In this document: piece after piece, positions 47,400-59,539 of the stretch
How positions within the stretch are numbered: the first letter of the stretch is position 1
How the letters are laid out: every line of letters begins with the position of its first letter
From: Odobenus rosmarus divergens
Taxonomy: Eukaryota > Chordata > Mammalia > Carnivora > Odobenidae
NCBI RefSeq assembly: GCF_000321225.1
Contig: NW_004451652.1
Location: 186,001-250,000 of the forward strand
Length of the DNA: 64,000 bases
Reading direction: 5' to 3'
Notes under the pieces: model-generated
The model's database searches: none
What the model was told of the DNA's origin: nothing
Seen by the model: the letters and a program-made list of their open reading frames with translations, nothing else
Program-made: the position numbers and the translations under genes

Positions 47400-47655
47400 T
47401 AATATTAGTAATATAATAAAATTTAGCACGCCAACAATGATTCTAAGCACTTCACATGAATGACTCATTTAATACTCACAGTAATTCATAAATAAGCTAC
47501 TATTATTTTCCCCATGTTACAGATTGGAAAACTGAGGCACAGAGAATTTAAATAACTCGCCTAAGGTCCTAAAATTATTAAGTGGCAGAGTCAGGATTTT
47601 CAAGTTAACAGTGTCTCCAGAGCCCATAATCCTAACCACTGCTATACTGTTTCCT
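47400..47655 (-). repeat. MIR-type SINE, old
   Basis: Minus-strand MIR, well preserved: GATTCTAAGCACTTCACATG, CCCCATGTTACAGATTGG, GCACAGAGAATTTAAATAAC and CTCCAGAGCCCATAATCC. Confidence 0.85.
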
Positions 47656-48479
47656 GGGATTGATTCTCTTAGCAACATTAACTTCTTAGTACTTATGATC
47701 ATCATGGATTCTAATAAACTGATTCATCTGGATACTATAGGCATAGTGGCAAATACACATTTCTAGAGTTTCAGAAATGAGTTACTGTCTATGTAGATAT
47801 CATGGATTGTTATATTTACTATGCAGTACCCAGAATATTGTAGTTGTTCACTGAATATTAAAAATGATACTGTTTTATCAGAATGAACATTACTTTAGGT
47901 AATGAGAGACTACTAATCCATTTTGAATAAGGTATTTTAAGTATTTACACATTTATACCACAAACACTCCATTTTTATTTTCCTTACATTGTGAAACTCT
48001 TTAACCTAAGACCTAATGATAGAGTTTTTTGTTTAGTTATAATGAAAAAAAAATGTGGTTTATATACACATGTTACTTCAAAGAGATCTGAGTGTTTAAA
48101 AAAAATCTCAAAATAGGGTTAAATTTAACTGTAGCTATTTTCTTTTATTATTGTACTTATTAGTTTGAAAATATTGAACTTCATAATTTCATAAATTATT
48201 AAGTCTACTCTGGAATGAAAATCATGCAAATTCAACTGGCATATAACAGCTAACTTTTATTTTTAATGGAAAATACGGCCTAATGTGAAATAAAATTGGA
48301 ACTGGCAGTTTTTGAATCAATATAAGATTATATTTTCAAACTTTTTTTTATTATCACTGCTTTATAGCAGATGTTTAAAAATAATTCATTCTAGCATTGT
48401 GGAGAAAGCTAGGGTTTTAAATGTGAAGTTTCAAGTTTGATGAGGAGATGGAGGGTCATAACTTTCTAAATTTCCTAAT

Positions 48480-49470
48480 TTGTGAAATATTATTTATTAA
48501 GTTTTAAATTTTAATTCCAGTATGGTTAACATATAGTGTTATATTAGTTTCACATGTACAGTATAGTGATTCAACAATTCTATACATTACTCAGTGCTGG
48601 TCATGATAAGTGTACTCTTTAATCCCCATCACCTATTTAGTTTACCCTCCCCTCCCCCCCATCCACCTCCCCTCTGGTAATCATCAGTTTGTTCTCTATA
48701 GTTAAAGAGTCTCTTTCTTGGTTTCTCTCTCTCTTTTTTTTTCCTTTTACTTATTTGTTTTGTTTCTTAAATTCCACACATGAATGAAATGGTATTTGTC
48801 TTTCTCTGACTGACCTACTACTTCACTGAGCATTATATTCTCTAGCTCCATCCATGTTGTTGCCAATGGCAAGATTTCATTACTATTTATGGCTGAATAA
48901 TATTCCATTGTATATATACACCACATCTTCTTTATCCATTTATCAATCAGTGAACACTTGGGTTGCTTCCATAATTTGGCTATTGGTTTTTTTTTTTTTT
49001 TCATAATTTGGCTATTGCAAATAAAGCTGCAATAAACATAGGGGGTGCATGTTTCCCTTTGAATTAGTGTTTTTGCATTTTTAGGGTAAATATCAAGTAG
49101 TGCAATTACTGGGTCAGAGCGTAGTTCTATTTTTAACTTTTTGAGGACCCTCCATACAGTTTTCCACAATGGCTTCACCAGTGTGCATTTCCACCAATAG
49201 TGCATGAGGGTTCCTTTTTCTCCACATCTTCACCAACACTTGTTGTTTCTTGTGTTTTTTGTTTTAGCCATTCTGACAGGTGTGAGATGATATCTTATTG
49301 TAGTTTTGATTTGCATTTCCCTATGATGAGTACTGTTGAGCAGCTTTTCATGTTGGCCATCTGAATGTCTTCTTTGGATAAATGTCTATTTATGTCTTCT
49401 GCCCATTTTTTAATTGGATTTTTTTTTTTGGTGTTGAGTTGTATAAATCCTTTATATATGAAATAATAAT
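48480..49470 (-). mobile_element. 5'-truncated L1, minus strand
   Basis: The 3' end is at the left (TTTTAATTCCAGTATGGTTA). The ORF2 C-terminal region reads [20 protein letters not shown] and WCIYTMEYYSAINSNEILPL in an open frame at 48747-49205. An insertion of 16 bases plus a duplicated target (48970-49017) interrupts it, adding the KKKK run in that frame. Confidence 0.9.
48986..49001 (-). mobile_element. Tail-only retrotransposon insertion
   Basis: G plus 15 T flanked by a perfect 16-bp duplication, CATAATTTGGCTATTG, at 48970-48985 and 49002-49017. This is what remains when reverse transcription covers only a poly(A) tail. Confidence 0.75.
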
Positions 49471-49819
49471 ATTGACATCAAAAATATAATCAGAAAGTTG
49501 AAAAAGTAAAATAAACTGCAAAGGGGTGAGATTTGTTGTCTGTACATGACCCCTTGAATAGACTGCCTTCCAGGTCAAGAGAAGAAGACTTCTTCTTCTT
49601 CTTGGAGGAGGAAGTTAGCTACAGCCTAATTCCTATAATTTACATTAATGTGTTCTAATGAAAAAACTATGTGAGATCACCTGGCATGCAGAAATGTGGA
49701 TCCTAAAAAAAGGAATTTGCCAGAGTGCCTCCAGCATTATCATGCCTTCTTCTGAATGGGTACCATAAGCTTTCTGATCTACCTGAGAGTATGTGGTTTA
49801 TATACACATACATTTGTGT

Positions 49820-50180
49820 GTACATCCCTTCATTCAGCAGGCATTTACTGAATGTCCATTGTGTGTCAGGCACTGTGTTAGGTGATTCTGACACAATAAA
49901 GTAAGTCAGAGCAAAAAAAAAAAAACTCTTCTGCCTGGTTTCTAAGAACTTCCATGATTTGGCTTTCTAATACAACTGTTTTTGATTGTTCTCCCAACAT
50001 TCATCTTTACTCATGGAAGGAAGGCTGGTCTTTCTGTTTGTTGCACACTAAGTTCCTTCTTACCTCCGTGGTGCTGTTCCACCTACGCAGACTTCTCTTC
50101 CTCTTCTAACTCCCACCTTCCAGTCTTGAGACCTCTTCATGAAAACTTCCATGGGTAATCTAACTCCCCTTCTCCCCACC
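49820..50180 (+). repeat. L2-like remnant
   Basis: CATTCAGCAGGCATTTACTG, GTGTCAGGCACTGTGTTAGG and later CCTTCTTACCTCCGTGG resemble the L2 3' region. Orientation is uncertain. Confidence 0.45.
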
Positions 50181-50596
50181 AACTTTGGTTATTTCTACAT
50201 TTTGTAACATCCGTATGAAAGAGTCTGCATTTTGCCTCTGTAGCTAAGTCTTCAGTATTTAAGTAGGGATTATGTGTTAAATTTGTGTTCTAATAAAAAG
50301 ATGACAGTATGTAGAGTTAGACTGTTCTGGATCTGCCATGTACAAGCTTTGAAGCCTATTTGCAGTGTGCCTGGCAACTATTAGGTACTATGAACCCATT
50401 AATTCTTTAATTTTCATTATATTATCTAGCACAATGCTGAGGATATTAGTCACATTGAATTTCTTCATTGAGGAATTATAAATAAACCTTGGTTGCTTTG
50501 TGAAAACTAAGATTATGATTCAGGACTTCTGTGGTATGATCTCTGAAAAGTTAAAAAAAAACCCTGCTAACATAGCATTATGTCACATAAACATAC

Positions 50597-50758
50597 CTGT
50601 GACATTGCAAGTGAATAATATAGACCTTGCTTTGCTATTAGTTCAGCATGTGTTCCTTTTTCCACCACCATCCCATCTTTCATAGTCACAATGAGATCTG
50701 CACTTCGAATAGTGGAAAGCCGGTGTGCTATGACAATTGTAGTCCGACCTTTGCTTGC
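50597..50758 (-). CDS. ABCB5: ABCB5 exon: end of nucleotide-binding domain 1
   Basis: This 162-bp exon has 54 codons and starts and ends in phase 0. It reads [20 protein letters not shown] at its start and ends in YYSLAMSQ. It carries the last part of the first ATPase domain. The AHRLS segment contains the switch (H-loop) histidine that contacts the ATP gamma-phosphate in ABC ATPases. The Walker A, signature and Walker B motifs must lie in upstream exons, which are not in this window. The acceptor AG corresponds to plus-strand CT at 50759-50760, and the donor GTATGT lies at 50591-50596. It is the most 5' exon seen, and more than 13 kb of intron lies above it. The length agrees exactly with the corresponding human segment as I recall it. 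Confidence 0.96.
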
Positions 50759-50850
50759 CTACAAAACAGTAAGTATAGAAAATAAACATGAAATTAATAC
50801 AAATAACAAACTCTGCAATATTCAAGAAAGCTTATTGTAGTATTATTTTA

Positions 50851-51055
50851 TTGCTTTTAAAGATTTATTTGAGAGAGAGAGAGAGAGAGACAGAGTGTAC
50901 ACGCAAGTAAGAGGGAGGGGTAGGGAGAGAATCTCAAGCAGATTCCCCATGGAGCGCAGAGCCTGACACAGGGCTTGATCTCACAACCCTGAGATCATGA
51001 CCTGAGCCAAAATCAAGAATCAGATGCTGAACCAACTAAGTCACCCATATGCCCC
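50851..51055 (-). mobile_element. CAN-SINE
   Basis: Minus-strand SINE. Perfect 15-bp target duplication TGTAGTATTATTTTA at 50836-50850 and 51056-51070. Confidence 0.94.
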
Positions 51056-51399
51056 TGTAGTATTATTTTAAATATCAAGGAAACTTATCCGTGAATATAG
51101 AAATTTGGACTTTAATAGATTAGGAAGGCCAAAAAATTAGCATAAAAAGAAAATCAGAAAGTTAATTAGATTCTAATTTGGTGGATTTAAAAAATTATAG
51201 TATCTTGAACTAGACAGGAAACTAAAGGTCATTTAATCTGAGCTATGTAATAGTTGCCTGGCTATTAGTAACTAAAAGTAATTAATTCAGTAACTTAAAT
51301 TCACTTTTTCTTCATCTCTAAAATGGGGATATTACTTAACTAGTGGGGTATGAAATTCAAGGTAATATATGTCTTCACCTCTTTTAACAAGTATCTTAC

Positions 51400-52900
51400 A
51401 GATGTGGAAAAGTACACATAAATGTATAGATCAATGCATTTTGACAAACCAAATACATCCAGATGCATAGTATCCAGATTAAAAAAAGGTCATTACCAGC
51501 ACTCTGAAACTCTTCAGGCTCTCTTCAATCATTGTTACTGCTCATCCACACCAACGGTAATCACTATCTTGACTTTAAATAGCATAGATTAGTTTTGATT
51601 TGCTGTTGTCGGTAATCACTATCCTGACTTTAAACAGCATAGATTAGTTTTGATTTTCTGTTGTATTTTATATAAGTGGAACCATGCAATATATACCCTT
51701 CTGTGTTTGTGAATTTTTGTTCAACATTATGTTTTTTGATATTCATCCATTTTGTTGTATATAGTTATAGATCATTCATTCTTATTACTGAGCAAAATTC
51801 CATTTGTATATACCACAATTTATTTATCCATACTATTGTCAATTGGCATTTGGATAGTTCCAGGGTTTTTTCTGTTATGAATAGATTCCTATACATTTTT
51901 ATTGGATGAACATATGTAGAGAATTCTTCTAGTTATATACTGAGAAGAACTGCCCAGCTTTTTTAGGTTCTGCCAAACAGCTTTTTAAAGTGCCTGTCCC
52001 AATTTATAAACTCCCAAAAGTGCAGGAGAGTTATGGCTACTCTATATTCTAACACTTGGTACTTTCTGTCTTTGTCTGGTAGGTGGGTACTATCATATTG
52101 TGGCTTTATTTGCATTTCCCTGATGACTGATAAAGTTGAACAACTTTTCATATGGTTGGTGACAATTTGGATATTCTCTGTTGTGAATTGTCAGGTTTTG
52201 CTTGGTTTTCTGTTGGAACTGTCTTATTCTAGTTAATTTTCAGGACTTGTTTATATATTCTATATATGAGGACTTAGTCACATACTATTACAATGATTCC
52301 CCCCCCCAAAATGGTTGTCTTTCCACTCTCTTAATGATGTCTGTCTGAATAGAATTAAAAAAAGTTTTAGTGAAGTGCAATTTATCAACTTTTTGCATAA
52401 TTTATGTATTTTGTGTCCTATTTTAAGAAATCTTTACTCTAATGTCACATAGATGTTTTCCTATCTTTTACCTTACTATGTTTATCATTTTGTCTTTCAT
52501 ATTTACATCTATAATTTATCTGGAATTGACTTCTGTGTGTGGTGTAAAGTAGGAATCAATGTACATTTTCCCATTTGGTTAAACAAATGTCCTAACAGCA
52601 TTTCTGAAAAGACCATTCTTACTTTATTGCACTGCAGAGTTGTCTTTGTCATTAAATCAGGTGACCATTACTTTGTGTCTGTTTTTGTATTCTGTATACT
52701 GTTCTACTATTCAGTTTGTCTATTATTGCACCAATGCTATACTGTCTTTACTACAAATTTAAAACAGGTCTTGATATCTGTTAATCTGAGTCTTCCAGCT
52801 TTATTGCTTCTCTACAAGACTGTCTTGACTATTCTTGAAATAATGTATTTTCTATTAATGCCTAGCACAATAATGGATACTTTTGGCATACTACAGGCAC
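51400..52900 (-). mobile_element. Old L1, minus strand
   Basis: Diverged L1 read right to left, with GGAACCATGCAATATATACC and AAAATTCCATTTGTATATAC (C-terminal ORF2 and 3' region) and then GTACTTTCTGTCTTTGTCTG. Frames are broken throughout. Confidence 0.7.
51555..51664. repeat. Tandem 55-bp duplication
   Basis: Two adjacent 55-base units (51555-51609 and 51610-51664) starting CGGTAATCACTATC, with three mismatches, inside the old L1. Confidence 0.9.
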
Positions 52901-52949
52901 ACTAAAAATTTTCTGGTGCTCAAGAACTGATAGCTAATATTATTACTAT

Positions 52950-53120
52950 TAGTAGTACTGCTATATTACTGCTATTTACTTTTATAGTTCTTATTTTTAT
53001 TTTTATCAATTACAGAAAAGGAAATTGGGAGTTCAGAAAATTTAAGAAGCTTCCTTAAGGCTCAGCTAGTCACTGGAAGGACTGGTACTAGAATCTGGTA
53101 TGGTGTTCTCTAGTCTCTGA
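52950..53120 (-). repeat. MIR-type SINE, old
   Basis: Minus-strand MIR pattern: AATTACAGAAAAGGAAATTG, then CTTCCTTAAGGCTCAGCTAG and ACTGGTACTAGAATCTGG. Confidence 0.6.
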
Positions 53121-53818
53121 AAAGGGTCGCTCCATGCAGATGTACTTAATAAAGCAGATTATTTCTTTCAAATTCTATTCCAAATCTATAAGAGAAGAAA
53201 ACTTTTCAGAACAACTTATTAAGATTAAATAATAATGTGGAAACAGATTTATGTATCATGTTATAACTATGTTAAAAAATTTATCCATAGAAGATTATAC
53301 CTATATAAAAATATACCAACATACTCATAGTGCCTGTATTTAATTACTGGGCCTATGGATTGTATTCTTCTTTTCTCAATTTTCTTAATTATTTAACATA
53401 AATGCATTTCATTTTTGTTTAAAAGCAAGAAAGCTAAATCAATAAAAATAAAAGCAAGAAAGCTAAAATAATTTGGGTAAGTTCTATTTCTAATAACTTT
53501 GTTCCTATGAGTAACATATATATGTACACCAGAAACAAACAGATGTAATTATGAAGAACTGAAAATAGTTACACTGTTATGTCTTTTTTTTTTTACCATT
53601 ATTTTTACAGTACCTTCTTTAAAATAAAAAAAGAAAGGTATATTTTGAAGCATTTGGTTTATGTTATGATGACCATCTGGAGAATTATCCAGACTAGGAC
53701 ACTCTTGAGTTGGACAAAAGTGAAAAACGGGAACTTTCTCAGGACAACCTGGAGATATGGTCATGTAACTATAAATTAAAACCTTTGGGATTCATGGTCT
53801 AGGGTCAGAAAAGTTACC

Positions 53819-55201
53819 GTGAGCCCAGAAATGGACCCTCAACTCTATGGTCAACCAATCTTTGACAAAGCAGGAAAGAATATCCAATGGAAAAAAAACA
53901 GTCTCTTCAATAAATGGTGCTGGGAAAATTGGACAGCCACATGCAGAAGAATGAAACTGATATTTTCTCTTACACCATATACAAAGATAAACTCAAAATG
54001 GATGAAAGATCTAAATGTGAGACAGGAATACATCAAAATCCTAGAGGAGAACACAGGCAGCAACATCTTAGACCTTGGACAAAGCAACTTTTTGCAAGGC
54101 ACGTCTCTAAAGGCAAGGGAAACAAAAGCAAAAATGAGCTATTGGGACTTCATCAAGATAAAAAGCCTCTGCACAGCAAAGGAAACAATCAACAAAACTA
54201 AAAGGTAACCTACGGAATGGGAGAAGATATTTGCAAATGACATTACAGATAAAGGGCTGGTATCCAAGATCTATAAAGAACTTCTCAAACTCAACACCCA
54301 AAAAACAAATAATCCAGTCAAGAAATAGGCAGAAGACATGAACAGACACTTCTCCAAAGAAGACATACAAATGGCCAACAGACACATGAAAAAATGCTCC
54401 ACATCACTTGCCATGAGGGAAATACAAATCATAACCACAATGAGATACCACATTACACCAGTCAAAATGGCTAACATTAAGACAGGGAACAAAAAATGTT
54501 GGTGAGAATGTGGAGAAAAAGGAACCCTGTTGGTGAAAATGCAAGCTGGTACAGCCACTCTGGAAAACAGTATGGAGGTTCCTCAGGACATTAAAAATAG
54601 AGCTACCCTACGACCCAGCAATTGCACTACTGGATATTTACCCCAAAGATACAGATGTAGGGAAAAGAAGTGGCACCTGCACCCCAATGTTCATAGCAGC
54701 CATGTCCACAATAGCCAAACTGTGGAAGGAGCCAAGATGTCCTTCAACAGATGAATGGATAAAGAATATGTGGTTTATATATACAATGGAATATTGCTCA
54801 GCAATCAGAAAGGATGAATATCTACCATTTTCATCAACATGGATGGAACTGGAGGGTATTATGCTAAGTGAAATAAGTCAATCAGAGAAACAGAATTATC
54901 ATATGGTTTCACTAATATGTGGAACATAAGGAATAGTGCAGAGGACAATAGGGGAAGGGAGGGAAAACTGAATGGGAAGAAATCAGAGAGACAAACCATA
55001 TGAAACTCTTAACTCTGGGAAACAAATTGAGGGTTGTGGAAAGAGAGGTGGGTGGGTGGATGGGGTAACTGGATGATGGAAATTAAAGAGGGCACATGAT
55101 ATGATGAGCACTGGGTGATATATTCAACTCATGAATTATTGAACATTATATCAAAAACTAATGATGTACTATACCTTGGCTAATTGAATTTAAATTAAAA
55201 A
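53819..55201 (+). mobile_element. 5'-truncated L1, ORF2 3' part
   Basis: Begins at [19 protein letters not shown] in ORF2 and runs through the C-terminal MEYCSAIRKDEYLPF region to a 3' UTR and A-rich end. Several stops and shifts, for example an in-frame stop after KETINKTKR at about 54206. I found no clear target duplication. Confidence 0.9.
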
Positions 55202-55502
55202 AAAATCCAGTGAAATCATATATATCATTCAAGTTCCAAATGGCAATAGAGAGGTGGTTAACTACTTAAGTTGGGTATTCTACCTGGACTTCAATTTTTA
55301 AAATTACTTAGGGAAATAGGATTGGGGATGGAGATACTACAAATCATCAAGGCTAGGCTTCTGCATTAAGCAGATATTGTTACTAATTTTGGTTCTTGAA
55401 ATATAGTCATCTGTGAATACACATACACATATAAAAATATATTTATGTCAGGAGTACATACACACATATATACATATTCAATATAGGTATATACATGACT
55501 GA

Positions 55503-55524
55503 TGTGTGTGTGTGTGTGTGTGTG
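55503..55524. repeat. (TG)n microsatellite
   Basis: Short TG run within a longer alternating purine-pyrimidine stretch (55420-55545). Confidence 0.9.
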
Positions 55525-55788
55525 CATGTATGCATGTTTTGTACTCAACCATGCCAACTAAGAATGTTATAATTTGGGTTAGTAAGGAGGAATGACACCT
55601 AAAGCTCAGAACTGAGGACAGGTCACTATATCATAGTCAAAATTTCCTCCTAGTCATGGTGGCAGTAGAGACCAATTTCATGGGTATATGAACTATGCAG
55701 TTGCTCAAGGCCCTGTGCTTAGAAGGATCCCACTCTTGGTTTATGCTCTGCTGTTGTTATCTCGTAATTCTTAATAATTTTTGATTAA

Positions 55789-55811
55789 TAAATAAATAAA
55801 ATCTTTAAAAA
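55789..55811 (+). mobile_element. Tail-only SINE insertion
   Basis: Only the SINE 3' tail (AAATAAATAAAATCTTTAAA) is present, flanked by a perfect 16-bp duplication, AATAATTTTTGATTAA, at 55773-55788 and 55812-55827. The body and head are absent. Confidence 0.85.
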
Positions 55812-56218
55812 AATAATTTTTGATTAAGAGGCCCCACACTTTCATTTCTCACTAGGCTTCATAAACTATGTAGCTGGCCCTAAACACTGGTAAAAGTAAA
55901 AAGGTTTCTATGTAGGTGGACCTTAGCTGGTTTGTGTCAAGCATAGATATTACGAGTCCTTAAAACAGGTATATAAAAAAAAGGGTAGTTTAACATCTAT
56001 CCAAGGTAGGGTCTCTCCCTGTCATGACTTCAATAACATTATAATAATGAGACTCTATAATTATTATTCAAAGCATCTAAACGTGTATTATATTTAACCT
56101 ACATCTCCTATCACATAGACTAGATAATACAGATAGTTGTTTCTACCTCCAGCAGCCCTTTTTCATTCTTCTTTTCTAAAAATATGAGATAATGAGATAT
56201 GACTAGCACCTCTGACTA

Positions 56219-56367
56219 GGGGCGGGGAGAGGGAGAGAGAGAAGCTTAAGCAGGCTCCACTCTCAGCATGGAGCCTGATGTGGGGCTCTATCACATGACC
56301 CTGAGATCATGGCCTGAGCCAAAATCAAGAGTCAGACACTTACCTGACTGAGCCACCCAGGTACCCC
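56219..56367 (-). mobile_element. CAN-SINE, partial
   Basis: Minus-strand SINE lacking its AT tail. Head complement GAGCCACCCAGGTACCCC. Confidence 0.88.
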
Positions 56368-57220
56368 ATAAATAACTGATTTTAAATTATTAATCAAATA
56401 TCTTCAAGCTGCAGACCCTCTAGTCTTTACTGAGAGCAATTCCAAAGCCCTTGACAGAGCTAATAAGGGGGGCAAAAAAAGAATTACAACATAAAGTAAA
56501 AAATGTATAACAGGAATTATATAAAAATATTACAGGGGAACAGAAGTAATTAACTGTTTAGATGAATACAGAAAGATTGCCAAATAGATGACTTTTGAGG
56601 AGGGTCTTAATGAATGGACAGGTATTTGCCAAGTGGGAAAAAGAGAGGAGGGGCAATTATGATGGAGGCTACAGCAAGACCAGGTAGTTGGGCCTAAAAG
56701 AACATGGATTTCTGAAAAATACTGAGGTTCACATATAGCAGAGGTGTGTGAAGAATGGAACATGGGGCTAGGAATAGAATATTTGGGGCTAGTTCATATA
56801 AAGCAATGTTAAGTAGTGTTTCTTCTGTAGGGACTACAACTTATTGGAGGTTTCAGAATGGGGGAATTGTTTATATAAATGATATTTGTCCTTTATAAAC
56901 TACCCAACACTCTGTATCTACATATGAATACAGGACTTTCAAGGTCTTTCTCAACCCTTAGACTCTATTTTTTCCCCTAGAGGTCAATCTTACCATGTTT
57001 TTGAGATTTAAGAGATTATAAATGATCAAGGTAAAAATGATTGATGCTGTAATGAATAAATATAGGCATGATATTTTGAATTATTTTTGCTACTTTTTTT
57101 GGTCTTTTTACTCCTTAAGACAACTGAATATAAATATGTTAAATATTAAATACATATATTGAATTATATATGTGTGTGTATAATTTTAATTTCAGGTGAC
57201 TCACATTGATTTTATCTTTT

Positions 57221-57233
57221 TTTAAAAAAAGAT

Positions 57234-57265
<32 letters not shown>

Positions 57266-57425
57266 TTTGAGAGAGACAGAGAGAGAGAGAGAGAGCACAG
57301 AGGGAGGAGGGAGAAGCTGACTCCCTGCTGGGCAGAGAGCCCAATGCGGGGCTCTATCTCAGGACCCTGAGATTGTCACCTGAGCCGAAGGCAGATGCTT
57401 AACCGACTGACCCACCCAGGGTCCT
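57221..57425 (-). mobile_element. CAN-SINE with (ATTT)n tail
   Basis: Minus-strand SINE with an ATTT tetranucleotide tail at about 57231-57265. The likely target duplication is TTTTATCTTTTTTTAAAAAA against TTTGTTATCTTTAAAAAA. Confidence 0.9.
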
Positions 57426-57559
57426 AGTTTTGTTATCTTTAAAAAAGAAGTAGGGAGACCATAAAATTAATTATTAATTACTGATGGCAAAAATAATTCT
57501 TACTTTTGAAAACATTTTAAAGAGTGTTAAGAGTGTAAAAGTTTCTATAACATTCCTCT

Positions 57560-57750
57560 ATTTGGTTTTGCTCACGCAGTCCTGTCAGCTGTCTGGGAAG
57601 GTAGGTTTCTGAGAGACAGGAAAATTGAGGCTCACAGAAATTAAGTAATGGATGCTAGTTCATATAGCGGGTAGGTGGCAATGCTGCAACACAACTCAGG
57701 TCCTTTGAACGCTCTAAGTTCACAAACTCTGCTGCATCTCTGTGACATGA
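57560..57750 (-). repeat. MIR-type SINE, old
   Basis: Minus-strand MIR pattern: ACAGGAAAATTGAGGCTCAC, AATTAAGTAATGGATGCTAG and CTCAGGTCCTTTGAACG. Confidence 0.6.
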
Positions 57751-58062
57751 TGTGTTCCTGTTAATGTGACTAAAGCCCTTTGCATTGACTGCTTCCCATA
57801 CCCTGCAAATTTTCTTTTCCTGTATCTTGTACCAGCACTAAAGACAGGCCTTCATTTGGCAAGTGTATATCTTTGTAATAGTTCTACACATGAACGAAGT
57901 ATACCTATTTAAACTCCCTCTGTTGAAACGCGGATAATGATGAGAATTACTGATCTTTAAGAGTGATCTTATAATACTCGACATACATGCCAAAAGAGCT
58001 ATTTTTGATTCTATAACATATACTTCATTTAAACAATATTTATAAATATACCCTCTGATAGT

Positions 58063-58067
<5 letters not shown>

Positions 58068-58093
<26 letters not shown>

Positions 58094-58274
58094 TTTTTTT
58101 TTAAAGATTTTATTTTTTATTTATTCATGAGAGACAGAGAGAGAGAGAGAGAGGCAGAGGGAGAAGCAGGCTCCCAAGGAGCAGGGAGCCTGATGCGGGA
58201 CTCGATCCCAGGACTCCAGGATCATGACCTGAGCCGAAGGCAGACACTTAACCATCTGAGCCACCCAGGCGCCC
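58068..58274 (-). mobile_element. CAN-SINE with (ATTT)n tail
   Basis: Minus-strand SINE, young. Target duplication ACCCTCTGATAGTTTATT at 58050-58067 and 58275-58292, perfect over 18 bases. Confidence 0.95.
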
Positions 58275-58426
58275 ACCCTCTGATAGTTTATTATGTATGA
58301 TTTAAAAGATGGGTGGTTTCTAAATTTTATAAAAAATAAAAAAGTGAATATTTTGGAAAAAGATAATACCAAAGCAGTGCCTCAAAAAATGAAGAGTCAA
58401 TTGTATTTTTAAAAAAAGACAGACTT

Positions 58427-58589
58427 GGGGCGCCTGGGTGGCTCAGTTGGTTAAGCGACTGCCTTCGGCTCAGGTCATGATCCTGGAGTCCCGGGATCGA
58501 GTCCCGCATCAGGCTCCCTGCTCGGCGAGGAGCCTGCTTCTCCCTCTGACCCTCTCCCCTCTCATGTACTCTGTCTCTCATTCAAAAAA
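58427..58589 (+). mobile_element. CAN-SINE, young
   Basis: Plus-strand SINE with head GGGGCGCCTGGGTGGCTCAG and a body ending CTCATGTACTCTGTCTCTCA. Perfect target duplication AAAAAAAGACAGACTT at 58411-58426 and 58590-58605. Its tail lacks the AATAAA block, so it ended early. Confidence 0.95.
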
Positions 58590-58709
58590 AAAAAAAGACA
58601 GACTTTTGTTTTCAACCCAAGATGGACTATCAAGAATAAGATTTAAAATAAACAAATAAATAAATGAATAAATAAATAAATAAAAGAAAAAATAAAAATA
58701 GACAATACA

Positions 58710-58873
58710 TGGGGTGCCTGGCTGGCTCAGTCACTACAGCGTGTGACCCTTGATCTTGGGATCATGAGTTCGAGTCCCACATTGGGCATAGAAATTACTT
58801 AATAAAATCTTTTTTTATAGTAGATGGGCTGCTGAAGCGAGCACAATAAAATTTTTTTTTAAATAAAAAAATA
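58710..58873 (+). mobile_element. Short CAN-SINE (older type)
   Basis: Plus-strand short form with a clear tRNA-like head: GGTGCCTGGCTGGCTCAG and a B-box-like GAGTTCGAGTCCCAC. AAAATAGACAATAC before and AAAATAGATAATAC after are the likely target duplication. Confidence 0.85.
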
Positions 58874-58976
58874 AAATAGATAATACCTTCACATAGTTCA
58901 AAAATCAAAACAATAAATAAAAAAGTAGACATTGAGAATTCTGCTTCCATGCATGTCCTGCCTCATCTGGTTTTCT

Positions 58977-59103
58977 TTCTTTTTTTTTTGAAACAGACAG
59001 GGTTTTATTAGTTTCAGGTGTACGATATAGTGATTCAGTAATTCCATACATTACCCGGTGCTCATCACTGACAAGTGCACTCCTTAATCCCCATCCCCTA
59101 TTT
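58977..59103 (-). mobile_element. Short L1 3' end
   Basis: 127-bp minus-strand L1 terminus. CATCTGGTTTTCT at 58964-58976 and CACCTGGTTTTCT at 59104-59116 are the target duplication with one mismatch. Confidence 0.85.
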
Positions 59104-59539
59104 CACCTGGTTTTCTAATTTCCCCTCCCATAGGTCACTGCTTTTAACAGTTATAATGTTCATTTTTGAAAATACAAGCAAATGCAATTATGTATTCCCA
59201 TCCTTTCTTACACAGAGGTTAACGCACTATATACATTATTAGGCACCTAAAAAAAAAAACAAAACTAGTAATATATAGTGGAGACTTTTTCTTATCATTA
59301 CGTAGAGAGTTTCCTGGTATAACATGGTGAAGAAACTACTCAAAGCTGGAAAAGAGCTCTTTGAAAGGATTAGAGGATACCATACCCAGCACTCATAGAG
59401 GACAGGAAATAATGCCTGTTCTAAACAGCATGACCCTAAAACTTCAAAATGCGTAGAGGTATTGAGTAGAGTACAAAGAGTCATGCCTCAGCAGTAAAGA
59501 ATAATTTGCTCTAGACCTAACATGGTCTAATCTAGCCTA

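Larger units (their letters stand above)
46109..50596 (-). other. ABCB5 intron (NBD1 exon to linker exon)
   Basis: Contains the parent of the inverted copy (to 46260), a MIR, an L1 3' fragment, and an L2-like stretch. Bases 46270-47390, 47660-48470 and 50200-50590 show nothing recognisable. Confidence 0.8.
2549..50758 (-). other. ABCB5: ABCB5 gene, partial (ten internal exons)
   Basis: This is the genomic span of the recognised part of ABCB5, a plasma-membrane ABC-B full transporter of the P-glycoprotein family, associated with drug efflux and with melanocyte and limbal stem cells. Ten exons on the minus strand were placed by hand. Each has AG before it and GT after it, phases match at every junction, and the joined reading frame has 437 codons without a stop. 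The translated pieces match mammalian ABCB5 as I remember it much better than ABCB1 or ABCB4, for example AIGETLVLAPEYSRAKSG and the linker DIKKADEQMESM. The gene is cut by both window ends: the first transmembrane domain and most of NBD1 lie above 64000, and NBD2 lies below 1. The assignment is from memory of the family, not from a search. Confidence 0.96.

Noticed and set aside
48747..49205. A 152-codon open frame that could be taken as a gene
   Set aside because: It is the C-terminal part of L1 ORF2 (WWKCTLVKPLWKTVW, YTMEYYSAI) in a truncated copy, not a host gene.
58728..58776. Possible tRNA gene with A-box and B-box-like sequence
   Set aside because: It is the tRNA-derived head of a short SINE, with an A-rich tail and target duplication. 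No complete cloverleaf was evident.
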